Source: Lolium rigidum (lineage: Eukaryota > Streptophyta > Magnoliopsida > Poales > Poaceae). From it: 64,000 nt of DNA. How positions within the stretch are numbered: position 1 is the first letter of the stretch; each line of letters opens with the position of its first letter. Both the position numbers and the translations under genes were made by a program. The DNA is taken from the NCBI RefSeq assembly GCF_022539505.1, contig NC_061508.1, forward strand, positions 344,051,484 to 344,115,483, written 5' to 3'. Under the pieces are notes generated by a model that worked only from the letters and a program-made list of their open reading frames with translations, did not search any database and was not told where the DNA came from. Shown in pieces: positions 44,341-55,823 of the stretch.

Positions 44341-45849
44341 TGATGTCTACGTTCCCCCTCCTTTCCTGTAGACAGTGTTGGGCCTCCAAGAGCAGAGGTT
44401 TGTAGAACAGCAGCAAGTTTTCCCTTAAGTGGATCACCCAAGGTTTATCGAACTCGGGGAGGAAGAGGTCAAAGATATCCCTCTCATGCAACCCTGCAAC
44501 CACAAAGCAAGAAGTCTCTTGTGTCCCCAACACACCTAATAGGTGCACTAGTTCGGCGAAGAGATAGTGAAATACAGGTGGTATGAATAAGTATGAGCAG
44601 TAGCAACGGTGCCAGAAAATAGCTTGCGGGCGTGTAGTTGATGGTGGTAGTATTGCAGCAGTAGTAACACAGTAAAACAGTAAACAAGCAGCGATAGCAG
44701 TATTTAGGAACAAGGCCTAGGGATTACACTTTCACTAGTGGACACTCTCAACATTGATCACATAACAGAATAGATAAATGCATACTCTACACTTTTGTTG
44801 GATGATGAACACATTGCGTAGGATTACACGAACCCTCAATGCCGGAGTTAACAAGCTCCACAATAATGTTCATGTTTTAGTAACCTTATAGTGTAAGATA
44901 GATCAATACAACTAAACCAAGTACTAACATAGCATGCACACTCGTCACCTTCATGCATATGTAGGAGGAATAGATCACATCAATACCATCATAGCAATAA
45001 TTAACTTCATAATCTACAAGAGATCATGATCATAGCATAAACCAAGTACTAACACGGTGCACACACTGTCACCTTTACACACGTGCAGGAGGAATAAAAC
45101 TACTTTAATAACATTGCTAGAGTAGCACATAGATAAATTGTGATACAAACTCATATGAATCTCAATCATGTAAAGCAGCTCATGAGATTATTGTATTGAG
45201 GTACATGGGAGAGATGAACCACATAGCTACCGGTACAGCCCCGAGCCTCGATGGAGAACTACTCCCTCCTCATGGGAGCAGCAGCGGTGATGAAGATGGC
45301 GGTGGAGATGGCAGCGGTGTCGATGGAGGAGCCTTCCGGGGGCACTTCCCCGCTCCGGCGGCGTGCCGGAACAGAGACTCCTGTCCCCCAGATCTTGGCG
45401 TCGCGATGGCGGCGGCTCTGGAAGGTTTCTGTGGTTTTCGCCGAACTTATCAGGGTTTTCGATCCAGGGGCTTTATATAGGCGAAGAGGCGGCGCAGGAG
45501 GGTCGAAGGGGCGACGACACCATAGGGCGGCGCGGCCAGGGCCTGGGCCGCGCCGGCCTATGGTCTGGGGGCCCAGTGCCCCCCCTCTGGTCCTTCCCGG
45601 GTGTTCTGGATGCTTCCGGTGAAAATAGGAACTTGGGCGTTGATTTCGTCCGATTCCGAGAATATTTCGTTACTAGGATTTCTGAAACCAAAAACAGCGA
45701 GAAAACAGGAACCGGCACTTCGGCATCTTGTTAATAGGTTAGTTCCAGAAAATGCACGAATATGACATAAAGTGTGCATAAAACATGTAGATAACATCAA
45801 TAATGTGGCATGGAACACAAGAAATTATCGATACGTCGGAGACGTATCA
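44341..45849 (-). repeat. Right LTR of element B (1509 bp)
   Basis: 5' LTR in element orientation; partner of 39,415-40,918, with the palindrome at about 45,515-45,562. Confidence 0.92.
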
Positions 45850-45854
45850 GGACC

Positions 45855-47423
45855 CTGCGACGTTTGAAGAAGCGATGATGAGCCCAGATTCCAACAAATG
45901 GCAAGAAGCCATGAAATCCGAAATGGGATCCATGTATGATAACAAAGTATGGACTTTGGTAGACTTACCTGATAGCCGAAAGGCTATCGAAAATAAATGG
46001 ATCTTCAAGAGAAAAACAGATGCTGATGGTAATATTACTATCTATAAAGCTCGACTTGTCGCAAAGGGTTTCCGACAAATTCAAGGAGTTGACTACGATG
46101 AGACTTTCTCACCTATAGCGAAGCTAAAATATGTGAGGATTTTGTTAGCAATAGCTGCATTTTTCGATTATGAGATTTGGCAGATGGATGTCAAAACGGC
46201 GTTCCTTAATGGAGACATTGAGGAAGAGTTGTATATGGTACAACCCAAAGGTTTTGTCGATCCTAAAAATGCCGACAAAGTATGCAAACTTCAGCGTTCA
46301 ATCTATGGACTGAAGCAAGCATCAAGAAGTTGGAACCGACGCTTTGATAAAGTGATCAAAGACTTCGGGTTTATACGATGTCATGGAGAGGCCTGTATTT
46401 ACAAGAAAGTGAGTGGGAGCTCTGTAGCATTCCTGATATTATATGTAGATGACATATTATTGATTGGGAATGATATAGAACTATTAAGCAGTGTAAAAGG
46501 TTATTTGAATAATAGTTTTCAATGAAAGACCTTGGTGAAGCATCGTATATATTAGGCATCAAGATTTATAGAGATAGATCAAGACGCCTAATAGGGCTAT
46601 CATAGAGTACATATCTGGACAAGATTCTAAAGAAGTTTAGAATGGACGAAAGTAAGAAAGGGTTCTTACCTATGTTACCAGGCAAGGTCTTGAGTAAGAA
46701 TCAAGGACCGGCTACGGCAGAAGAAAGAGAAAGGATGAGTAATATCCCCTATGCCTCGGCAGTAGGATCTATCATATATGCCATGCTATGTACTAGACCG
46801 GATATAGCGCATGCTGTTAGTTTGACTAGCAGATATCAAAGTGATCCAGGAATGGAACACTGGACAGCGGTCAAGAATATCCTGAAGTACTTGAAAAGAA
46901 CTAAGGATATGTTTCTTTGTTATGGAGGTGACCAAGAGCTCGTTGTAAACGGTTACACCGATGCAAGTTGGAACACCGATCCCGATGACTCTAAGTCACG
47001 ATCCGGGTACGTGTTTATATTGAATGGTGCTGCGAGTAGGCTGGGCAAGCTCGAAGCGGTGCACGGTGGCGAAGTCTTCAACGGAATCGAGTACATAGCA
47101 GCTTCGGAGGCTTCATCGAAGCGGTATGGATGAAGAGGTTCATTGTAGAGCTCGGTGTGGTTCCTAGTGCATTGGACCCATTAATCATTTATCGTGATAA
47201 CATGGGTGCCATCGCCAATGCACAAGAGCCAAGGTCACACAAGAGGCTGAAGCATATCAAGCTGCGTTACCACTCGATTTGCGAGTACATCGAAGATGGA
47301 GAAGTACAGATTTGCAAAGTACACACTGATCTGAATGTAGCAGATCTGTTGACTAAAGCTCTCCCTAGGGCAAAGCATGACCAACACCAGAATGCCATGA
47401 GTGTTAGGTATATTACAATGTAA
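45855..47423 (+). pseudogene. Copia reverse transcriptase and RNase H, disrupted
   Basis: This continues the copia pol frame after element B. RT reads openly to 46,525: KWQEAMKSEMGSMYDN, WIFKRKTDADG, ARLVAKGFRQ, MDVKTAFLNGDIEEEL, YGLKQASRSWN and the catalytic YVDDILLIG. A frameshift at about 46,520 and a TAG at about 46,603 follow. RT thumb and RNase H resume at 46,642 (YASAVGSIIYAMLCTRPD, then DASWNTDPDDSKSRSGYVF), with another frameshift near 47,120. The conserved YRDNMGAIANAQEP and HIKLRYHSICEYIEDG end the protein at 47,423. This level of damage shows an immobile copy. Confidence 0.9.
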
Positions 47424-47456
47424 TCTAGATTATTGACTCTAGTGCAAGTGGGAGAC

Positions 47457-47966
47457 TGAAGGAGATATGCCCAAGAGGCAATAATAAAAGTGGTTATTAT
47501 ATATCTTTATGTTTATGATAAATGTTTATATGTCATGCTATAATTGTATTAACCGAAACATTAGTACATGTGTGATATGTAAACAACAAAGAGTCCCTAG
47601 TATGCCTCTTAACTAGCTTGTTGATTAATGGATGATTAGTTTCATAATCATGAACATTGGATGTTATTAATAACAAGGTTATATCATTATATGAATGATG
47701 TAATGGACACACCCAATTAAGCGTAGCATAAGATCACGTCATTAAGTTTTTTGCTATAAGCTTTCGATACATAGTTACCTAGTCCTTATGACCATGAGAT
47801 CATGTAAATCACTTATACCGGAAAGGTACTTTGATTACACCAAACGCCACTGCGTAAATGGGTGGTTATAAAGGTGGGATTAAGTATCCGGAAAGTATGA
47901 GTTGAGGCATATGGATCAACAGTGGGATTTGTCCATCCCGATGACGGATAGATATACTCTGGGCCC
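47457..47966 (+). repeat. 3' LTR of the copia element, first fragment
   Basis: Corresponds to 34,047-34,556 with three substitutions. It is preceded by the purine tract CAAGTGGGAGAC (47,445-47,456) and interrupted by element C at 47,967. Confidence 0.93.
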
Positions 47967-49480
47967 TGATGACCCACAAGTATAGGGGGTGTATCATAGT
48001 ATTTTCGATAAGTAAGAATGTCGATCCCAACGAGGAGCAGAAGGTGTTGACAAGCAGTTTCGATGAAGGATTCACTGTAAATGCTCACAGACAAGTATTC
48101 GGGGGGTTTTGATGTAACAGTTGAATAAAGTACGAGTAAGTAAAGTGCGAGAGTAACAATTGCAGCGAGTGGCCCAATCCTTTTTAGCACAAAGGACAAG
48201 CCGGTTTGTTTACTTATAATGACCAAACGTTCTCGAGGACACACGGGATTTTAGTCTAGTGCTTTCGCTACATACGGCTAAATAATATTCATTGTTATGA
48301 TAAGTGTTGTGTGGGTGAACCTATGCTAATGTACCGCCCTTCCTAGGACTAATACATACTTGTGATTATACCCCTTGCAAGCATCCGCAACTACAAGAAA
48401 AGTAATTAAGAATAAATCTAACCACAGCCTTAAACTCTGAGATCCTGCTATCCCTCCTGCATCGATATACCAACGGGGGTTTAGGTTTCTGTCACTCCGG
48501 CAACCCCGCAATTGGCAAACGAGTACAAGATGCATTCCCCTAGGCCCATAAATGGTGAAGTGTCATGTAGTCGACGTTCACATGACACCACTAGAAGAAT
48601 AACACCACAACTTAAATATCATACCATTGAATATTACTCAACCATAGTTCACTACTAACATTTAGACTTCACCCATGTCCTCAAGAACTAAACAAACTAC
48701 TCACGAGACATCATATGGAACATGATCAGAGGTGATATGATGATGAATAACAATCTGAACATAAACTTGGTTCAATGGTTTCACTCAATAGCATCAACAA
48801 CAAGTAGAGATCGATACCGGGAGAGTTCCCCCTATCAAACAATCAAGATCAAACCCAAATTGCTACGGCGGTGACGGTGTCCAGTGGTGGAGACGGCGGT
48901 GATGATGGTGGAGATGATGATGATGGTGATGGAGATGATGTCCAGCTCAATGACGGTGACGATGGCGTCGATTTCCCCCTCCCGGAGGGAATTTACCCGG
49001 CGGATTCCTGCCCGCCGGAGAGCTCTTTTCTCTCTGGTGTTCTCCGCCCCGCAGAGGCGGCTGTAACTCTTCGCGAGGTACCCTCTGTGGCTTAGGTTTT
49101 CGGGACGAAGAGTTTCGCGAAGAAAAGGAGGCGAAAGGGGCTGTGGGGCCCCCACACCACATGGTGGCGCGGCCAGGCCATGGGCCGCGCCGCCCTATGG
49201 TGTGGGCCCACCCTGGGTCCAGCTGGCTCCTCCTTCGGCTTCCTTCGTCATCTTGAAAAATAGGATTTTTGGTATAATTTCCTTCCACAGTTGATCTTCC
49301 GAAATATTGCGTTCGACGGTGCTTTTTCCAGCGGAATCCCGGCTCCGGTGCTTGATCCTCCAATAATGATGAAACATGCAAAATAGATGAAATAACATAA
49401 GTATTGTGTCCCAATATGAAATATATCAATGAATAACAGCAAATTATGATATAAAATAGTGATGCAAATTGGACGTATCA
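47967..49480 (-). repeat. Left LTR of element C (1514 bp)
   Basis: Begins TGATGACCCACAAGTATAGG like element A and ends GGACGTATCA. It contains a nested palindrome at 49,151-49,207 (CCCACACCA.../...TGGTGTGGG around GGCGCGGCC/GGGCCGCGCC). Confidence 0.92.
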
Positions 49481-51271
49481 ACTCCCCCAAGCTTAGACTT
49501 CGCTTGTCCCCAAGCGAAACTGAGCTCGGTAAACAGGACCACATGTTTATGGAGTGAAGAGTCGATAAATAAAATACGGACAAGAAGCATCATATTCATT
49601 CGCACAAGACATTATAGTAGACAACTTCCTCATATAACTCAACTTGAAACAAGTATAAGGTAATCACAAATAAAGGTGCATAAGAAATCATAATTGGTGA
49701 TGGCAAACTTCGTTCTTGGTCAGAGAACAATTAACAGATTATACTTATCTCATTGAGCAGCGCTCTCATGTTAAAGTTTATAAGTCACAACTTGCATACT
49801 CAATCATAATGGTCTCTTCATGATCATTGATAACTTGCAAAGCTATATTCATTCAGATAAAACTTGTACTAAACAAGGAAGAATAAAAGGCATGATGAAG
49901 CAAATCGCAATATAATGGTTTGATCACAACTACTCAAATGCTTGCTTGAGATGGAGGGAAATAGGTTTACTGACTCAACATAAAGTAAAAGATAGGCCCT
50001 TCGCAGAGGGAAGCAGGGATTAAATCATGTGCTAGAGCTTTTTCAGTTTTGAAATCATATAAAGAGAATAAAAGTAGCATTTTGAGAGGTGTTTGTTGTT
50101 GTCAACGACTGGTAGCGGGTACTCTAACCCCCTTGCCAGACAACCTTCAAAGAGCGGCTCCCATATTATTTTCATTTTATGTGGCACTCCTTCCAACCTT
50201 TCTTTCACAAACCATGGCTAACCGAATCCTCGGGTGCCTGCCAACAATCTCATACCATGAAGGAGTGCCTTTTTATTTTAGTTTTATTATGATGATGACA
50301 CTCCCCCAACCTTTGCTTACACAAGCCATGGCTAACCGAATCCTTCGGGTGCCGTCCATCAATCACATACCATGGAGGAGTGTCTATTTAGTTTAATTAA
50401 TTTGGGACTCGGGAATCCCATTGCCGACTCTTTTTGCAAAATTATTGGATAAGCGGATGAAGCCACTAGTCCATTGGTGAAAGTTGCCCAACAAGATTGA
50501 AAGATAAAACACCACATACTTCCTCATGAGCTATAAAACATTGACACAAATAAGAGATACTAAGTTTTGAATTGTTTAAAGGTAGCACATGAAGTATTTA
50601 CTTGGAATGGCAGAAAAATACCATGTAATAGGTAGATATAGTGGACACAAATGGCATAGGTTTGGGTTAAGGTTTGGATGCACGAGAAGTATTCCCTCTC
50701 AGTACAGGTCTTTGGCTAGCAAGGTTAATTAGCAAGCATAAGAGTCGAGGGAAACAAACAAATATACATGTGATAGAAACAATCATGCATCTTCCTTGTA
50801 AGCATAAACAATTTTAACTTCAGAATAATAAGCTATGAGCTAACAAGAAAGAAAGACAATGAAACATCTACATGTATTTCTCTTTTTCTACCTAAACCTC
50901 AAAGTGTTGTTGCTATTGACCAATGCTAAGTTTGCCAAAACCAAATAGATTTATTCAATGCTCCCAAAGTGATACCAATACTAATGACAAGGTAAATCAT
51001 ATAATAGAGATTGCAAACTAAAATAAGATGTGCAATATGTAAATGATAAGACTTCTCATTAATATTCCATAACGATAACTCACACCAAGGGATACATAGA
51101 CAACCAACTAAAGGAGAGATACTTCCAAACTGCAACCCATCTTATACGATAACTTCCCTACTCATGATATGACACTACTTGACAATAAAAGTAAAAGGTA
51201 GTGATGATGTGATACCGCGGCACTCCCCCAAGCTTGGAACAAACCAAGGGGATGCCAATACCGATGATGAA
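49481..51271 (-). other. 3' untranslated region of element C with hairpin module
   Basis: No coding potential. It holds the same two-hairpin module as element B: 50,183-50,193 with 50,259-50,269, and 50,297-50,307 with 50,374-50,384 (one mismatch). It also shares flanking blocks with A and B. Confidence 0.65.
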
Positions 51272-51817
51272 TTACTCCTTTGGCGATGGTGGTGATGAAT
51301 TCCTGACAAGCTTCTCAATAAGCTCCTGAAGCTCATCAATCCTGTATGTGAGATTGCGAATCATCTCCGAATTGTGCTCGACGCGGTTAAGGAGTCTGTC
51401 CGACGGCGAGTCCCAACTCTTGGAGTTATTTCCCCACTCTTCAGCCTCAGGCTCCCTCCTTCCTGCAGTGTTAGAGCGATCTATATCCCACTGGCTAGGC
51501 AATGCTGCCTTGGGAGTCCCTTCAATTTGATTATTGAAAATTAGATTGTGGAAGGGGTGATGAGTGCCTGACAAGGATGTCTTTGGAGCTAGGTAATGAC
51601 GTGGAACCGCTCCTCCAGTGCGAATTCTTGCGCTCTTGTTTGCACTAAAAGGGTTGTCCACCACCTTGATGCTTGCGATGGTAGCACGCGGGTGTGCGCG
51701 CGAATCTTCCTCCATCTCTTCTTCACCCTCTTCCTTGACGTCCTTGTCCTCCTCTTTCCACTCAAGATCTTGATTATCTTCATCCGGAAGCTCCTTACCC
51801 TTGTTCTTGGAGACCAT
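51272..51817 (-). CDS. Third ORF of element C, acidic coiled-coil protein (181 aa)
   Basis: The ATG (complement of 51,815-51,817, in the good context CACCATGG) starts MVSKNKGKELPDEDNQ. A highly acidic stretch (WKEEDKDVKEEGEEEMEED) is followed by a neutral middle. The C-terminal heptad-like region (NRVEHNSEMIRNLTYRIDEL) should form a coiled coil. No signal peptide or membrane helix is visible, so it does not look like the env-like protein known from some Athila elements, although it occupies the same place after integrase. A TATA box and palindrome 95-215 bp upstream suggest its own transcript. Function unknown. Confidence 0.65.
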   Translation of the reverse strand: MVSKNKGKELPDEDNQDLEWKEEDKDVKEEGEEEMEEDSRAHPRATIASIKVVDNPFSANKSARIRTGGAVPRHYLAPKTSLSGTHHPFHNLIFNNQIEGTPKAALPSQWDIDRSNTAGRREPEAEEWGNNSKSWDSPSDRLLNRVEHNSEMIRNLTYRIDELQELIEKLVRNSSPPSPKE

Positions 51818-51911
51818 GGTGCTTCTAGACCGAAAACAGATCCTGGCAGAAACAGCTCGAAACAAAACACGTCGAGAAAACGATATACGGACCTCCAGGG
51901 GTCCGGGGGAT

Positions 51912-52033
51912 TATATAGCAAAAATTTTCACGACACAAGGAAAGTACCAGATCGAACTAGAGTCGGAAAGGGGCGACGAGGCGGCCAAACCATAGGTCGG
52001 CGCGGGCCCAGGTCAGGCCACGCCGGCCTATGG
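51912..52033 (-). promoter_or_regulatory. Internal U3-like promoter upstream of the third ORF in element C
   Basis: The complement of 51,910-51,919 reads GCTATATAAT, 95 bp before the ATG. A palindrome with arms CCATAGG and CCTATGG around GGCGCGGGCCC lies at 51,990-52,033. The same order (palindrome, a GGGGCGA-containing spacer, TATA) occurs in the U3 of elements A and B, and CCAAAAACAGC further upstream is shared as well. Confidence 0.55.
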
Positions 52034-52155
52034 TGGCACGCCCTCATGCGTCCTTTCCACTCCGTTTCGAACTCGTAATTTTTCATATTTTCCAAAAACA
52101 GCAAAAATATTGTTCGGAAAGTAAATTGCGTACTTTTCATTACCAGTACTGTTAC

Positions 52156-54255
52156 CTATTCAAAGTCGAGTTCTGGCGGACTATCAATTTGCCCTTTGAT
52201 GAAAGCCTCCGGTGTTTCCACTTGAATAATATCAACATCAACATTATAGGAATCACCTGAGATATAATGCTTGAGTCTTTGTCCATTCACCACTTGCGTA
52301 GCATTGCCTTGGAGAGAGCTGATTTTAATTGCTCCTGAACGATACACCTCCTCGACAACATATGGTCCTTCCCATTTCGAGAGTAATTTCCCTGCAAAGA
52401 ATCTGAGACGAGACCGATACAATAGGACTTTATCCCCAATATTAAATTCTCTTTTAATAATCCTTCTATCATGCCATTTTTTAACTTTGTCTTTAAAGAG
52501 TTTAGCATTTTCATAAGCTTCACTTCTCCATTCATCTAGAGAACTTAATTGCAACAACCTCTTATCACCGGCAAGTTTAGGATCTTTATTTAACTCTCTA
52601 ACTGCCCAATAAGCTTTGAGCTCTAGTTCTAAAGGTAAATGAAAAGCTTTCCCATAAACCATTTTATAAGGTGACATTCCCATGGGATTTTTATAAGCAG
52701 TTCTATAAGCCCATAGTGCATCCTTCAATTTACTAGCCCAATTCTTTCTAGTTTTATTAACGGTCTTTCCCAAAATAGACTTAATCTCTCTATTTGATAA
52801 TTCTACTTGACCACTAGTTTGAGGATGATAAGCGGAAGCAATTCTATGATTAATACCATACTTAGCAAGAGTTTTTCTAAAACCTCCATGAATAAAATGA
52901 GAACCTCCATCAGTCATAATATATCTAGGCACTCCAAATCTAGGAAAAATAATGTCTAAAAGCATTCTTAAAGAGGTCTCACCATCAACACTTTTTGTAG
53001 GTATTGCTTCCACCCATTTAGTAACATAATCAACAGCAACAAGTATATGAGTGTTACCTTCTGAAGACGGAAAAGGTCCCATGAAGTCAAATCCCCAACA
53101 ATCAAATGGTTCAATAACAAGAGTATAATTCATAGGCATTTCATTACGTCTGGAGATATTACCAACCCTTTGGCATTCATCACAAGATAAAATAAACTTT
53201 CCCGCATCCTTGAAGAGAGTTGGCCAATAAAAACCTGATTGTAGAACCTTTTGCGCGGTTCTTTCTCCGGCGTGATGTCCTCCATAAGCACTACCATGAC
53301 ATTTACTCAATATCTCTTGTTGTTCATATTCGGGAACACATCTTCGCATAATACCATCCACTCCTTCTTTGTATAAGTGTGGGTCATCCCAGAAATAATG
53401 CCTCAAGTCATAAAAGAATTTCCTCCTTTGCTGAGCTGAAAAGGTTGGAGGCAAGTACTTGGAAACAATAAAGTTAGCGTAATCAGCATACCAAGGACTG
53501 TCTCGCGAGCTCACCTTTATTACAGCCAATTGTTCATTTGGAAAACTATCGTTAACAGGAATAGGATCATAAGCAATATTTTCCAATCTAGACAAATTAT
53601 CAGCAACAGGATTATCAGCACCTTTCCTATCTACAATATGTAAATCAAATTCTTGCAAAAGAAGTACCCATCTAATAAGCCTCGGCTTAGCATCTTTCTT
53701 TGTCATAAGGTATCTAATTGCAACATGATCAGTATGAATAGTAACTTTTGAATCAACAATATAAGATCTAAATTTATCGCAAGCAAAGACTACAGCTAAT
53801 AATTCTTTTTCAGTTGTAGCATAATTTCTTTGAGCAGCATCAAGAGTTTTACTAGCATAATGAATAACATTCAGTTTTTTATCTACTCGCTGTCCAAGAA
53901 CAGCGCCTACAGCAAAATCACTAGCATCACACATAATTTCAAATGGTAAGTTCCAATCAGGAGGTTCAACTATAGGAGCAGTTGTTAAGGCTTTCTTTAG
54001 AGTTTCAAAAGCTTCCTTACAATCATCATCAAAAACAAATGGTACATCTTTTTGAAGAAGATTAGTAAGAGGTTTTGAAATCTTGGAGAAATCTTTAATA
54101 AATCTCCTATAAAACCCAGCATGACCGAGAACACTACGAATACCTTTAACATCCCTAGGATAGGGTATCTTCTCAATTGCTTCAACTTTAGCTCTATCAA
54201 CTTCAATACCTCTCTCAGAAATTTTATGTCCCAATACAATTCCTTCATTAACCAT
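52156..54255 (-). CDS. Element C RNase H and integrase
   Basis: In sense order: RT connection ([34 protein letters not shown]), RNase H ([46 protein letters not shown]), then integrase. The integrase zinc region spans [18 protein letters not shown] to [11 protein letters not shown]. The catalytic core has [20 protein letters not shown] and [14 protein letters not shown], so the D, D, E residues are intact. The Athila-type tail ([50 protein letters not shown]) follows. It is open for 699 residues to the stop at 52,156. It is separated from RT only by a TGA at about 54,261 that replaces a conserved Cys codon. Confidence 0.92.
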   Translation of the reverse strand: MVNEGIVLGHKISERGIEVDRAKVEAIEKIPYPRDVKGIRSVLGHAGFYRRFIKDFSKISKPLTNLLQKDVPFVFDDDCKEAFETLKKALTTAPIVEPPDWNLPFEIMCDASDFAVGAVLGQRVDKKLNVIHYASKTLDAAQRNYATTEKELLAVVFACDKFRSYIVDSKVTIHTDHVAIRYLMTKKDAKPRLIRWVLLLQEFDLHIVDRKGADNPVADNLSRLENIAYDPIPVNDSFPNEQLAVIKVSSRDSPWYADYANFIVSKYLPPTFSAQQRRKFFYDLRHYFWDDPHLYKEGVDGIMRRCVPEYEQQEILSKCHGSAYGGHHAGERTAQKVLQSGFYWPTLFKDAGKFILSCDECQRVGNISRRNEMPMNYTLVIEPFDCWGFDFMGPFPSSEGNTHILVAVDYVTKWVEAIPTKSVDGETSLRMLLDIIFPRFGVPRYIMTDGGSHFIHGGFRKTLAKYGINHRIASAYHPQTSGQVELSNREIKSILGKTVNKTRKNWASKLKDALWAYRTAYKNPMGMSPYKMVYGKAFHLPLELELKAYWAVRELNKDPKLAGDKRLLQLSSLDEWRSEAYENAKLFKDKVKKWHDRRIIKREFNIGDKVLLYRSRLRFFAGKLLSKWEGPYVVEEVYRSGAIKISSLQGNATQVVNGQRLKHYISGDSYNVDVDIIQVETPEAFIKGQIDSPPELDFE

Positions 54256-54261
54256 AAAGTG

Positions 54262-55823
54262 TCATTTCTCCCAATTAAGAACAAGGTTAGTTTCTTCACA
54301 TCTCTGCAAAACTTTATCGAGGTTTCGCAAGCAACTATCAAAAGAATTCCCATAGACGGAAAAATCATCCATGAATACCTCTACAATACTCTCGCAAAAA
54401 CCATGAAAAATAGCGGACATGCATCTTTGAAAAGTAGCAGGAGCATTACATAAACCAAAAGGCATACGTCTATAAGCATAAGTTCCATAGGGACAAGTGA
54501 AAGTGGTTTTCTCTTGATCTTTAGCTTTAACAACAATTTGTGAAAACCCAGAATAACCATCAAGAAAACAAAAATGAGTATTTTTAGACAATCTTTCTAG
54601 CATTTGATCAATAAATGGTAAAGGGTAATGATCTTTCTTAGTAACTTTATTAACTTTTCGAAAATCAATGCACATTCTATACCCTACAACTACTCTTTGA
54701 GGGATGAGCTCATCATTATCATTAGGCACAACGAGTCATTCCTCCTTTCTTGGGAACGCAATGCACAGGACTAACCCATCTACTATCAGCAATAGGATAT
54801 ATAATACCAGCTTCAAGAAGTCTTAATACCTCATTCCTTACCACTTCCTTCATCTTCGGAATTAGACGACGCTGATGTTCAACAACAGGCTTTGCATCAT
54901 CTTCCATATTAATAGCATGTTGGCAAATAGAAGGAGAAATCCCTTTCAAATCATCAAGAGTATAGCCAATAGCTCCTCGGTGTTTCTTCAATATTTCCAA
55001 TAACCTTTCTTCCTCAATCTCCGAAAGCTTAGAACTAATAATAACAGGATATATTTTCTTATCATCAATATGAGCATATTTAAGATTATCGAGCAAAGGC
55101 TTTAAATCAAAAACAGGATCTTCCTTTGGTGGCGGTATTGTACCCAAATCTTCCACCTAGGTAAATCATGCTTGAGAATAGGTTGGCGAAGAAAAATTTC
55201 CTCAAGCTCATCTCTTTCTTTCCTAAAAACTTCACTCTCGCTATCCTCCAAATATTGCTGCAAAGGATTGTTAGGAACAAGAATAATAGATGCACATTGC
55301 TCCATTTTAAAATCATCACTAGGCAAATCAGCTTTATAAGGAGTTTTGGTAAATTTAGAGAAGTTAAACTCATAAGATTCACCAGCAAAGTTAGTCAAAA
55401 TTTTCTCTTTCTTGCAATCTATAATAGCTCCACAAGTATTTAGAAAAGGTCTACCAAAAATAATAGGACAATAATCGCTAGCAACGAGAACCAAGTACCA
55501 AAAAGTCAGCGAGGATATTTAATCTTACCGCATAAAACTTCCACATCTCGAACAATACCAATTGGAGAAATAGTTTCTCTATTAGCCAGCTGAATAACCA
55601 CATCAATATCTTCAAGCTCACAAGAATCAATTTCGTGCATAATCTCCGTGTAAAGCTCATAAGGAATAGCACTAACGCTTGCACCAATATCACATAAACC
55701 ATAATAGCAATGATCACCAATTCTAACAGATAGCATAGGAACACTAACTTGTTTGGGTTTATTAGGATGTGAAACAATATTAGAAGCATCTTCACGAGAA
55801 AATAATATGACCATCCTCCACAT
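54262..55823 (-). pseudogene. Element C protease and reverse transcriptase, frameshifted
   Basis: Protease: LCDIGASVSAIPYELYTEI (frame of 55,506-55,823) has the D-x-G-A-S form typical of Athila-type proteases. After a shift, ASDYCPIIFGRPFLNTCGA (55,102-55,494) continues the domain. A further shift leads to the RT entry (KYAHIDDKKIYPVIIS, IGYTLDDLKGISPSICQH, WVSPVHCVPKKGG, 54,722-55,156). One more shift leads to the RT core (CIDFRKVNKVTKKDHYPLPF, MPFGLCNAPATFQRCM and the catalytic FMDDFSVYG, 54,262-54,729), which ends at a TGA. At least three frameshifts and one stop inactivate it. Confidence 0.88.

Larger units (their letters stand above)
39415..45849 (-). mobile_element. Element B: non-autonomous LTR retrotransposon of the Athila-like group
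   Basis: LTRs 39,415-40,918 and 44,341-45,849 (about 1.5 kb, roughly 17 differences by eye) are flanked by GGACC (39,410-39,414 and 45,850-45,854). The minus strand is sense: primer site complement at 44,313-44,330 (TGGCGCCGTTGCCGGGGA) and purine tract AAGCTTGGGGATGC next to 40,919. The only long ORF encodes 252 residues of unknown function; no enzyme domains are present. Its LTR left end differs from A and C (TGATGTCTAC), but the right end, GACGTATCA, the U3 palindrome and the 3' untranslated modules are shared with A. It is inserted in copia pol. Confidence 0.93.

Noticed and set aside
45196..45734. Overlapping plus-strand frames in the right LTR of element B (and copies in the other LTRs)
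   Set aside because: They run through the LTR promoter and palindrome, opposite to the element's sense strand, and differ between the two LTRs by frame-breaking indels.
51272..51817. Third ORF of element C as an env-like gene
   Set aside because: No signal peptide, membrane helix or glycoprotein-like features are visible; only the position matches.
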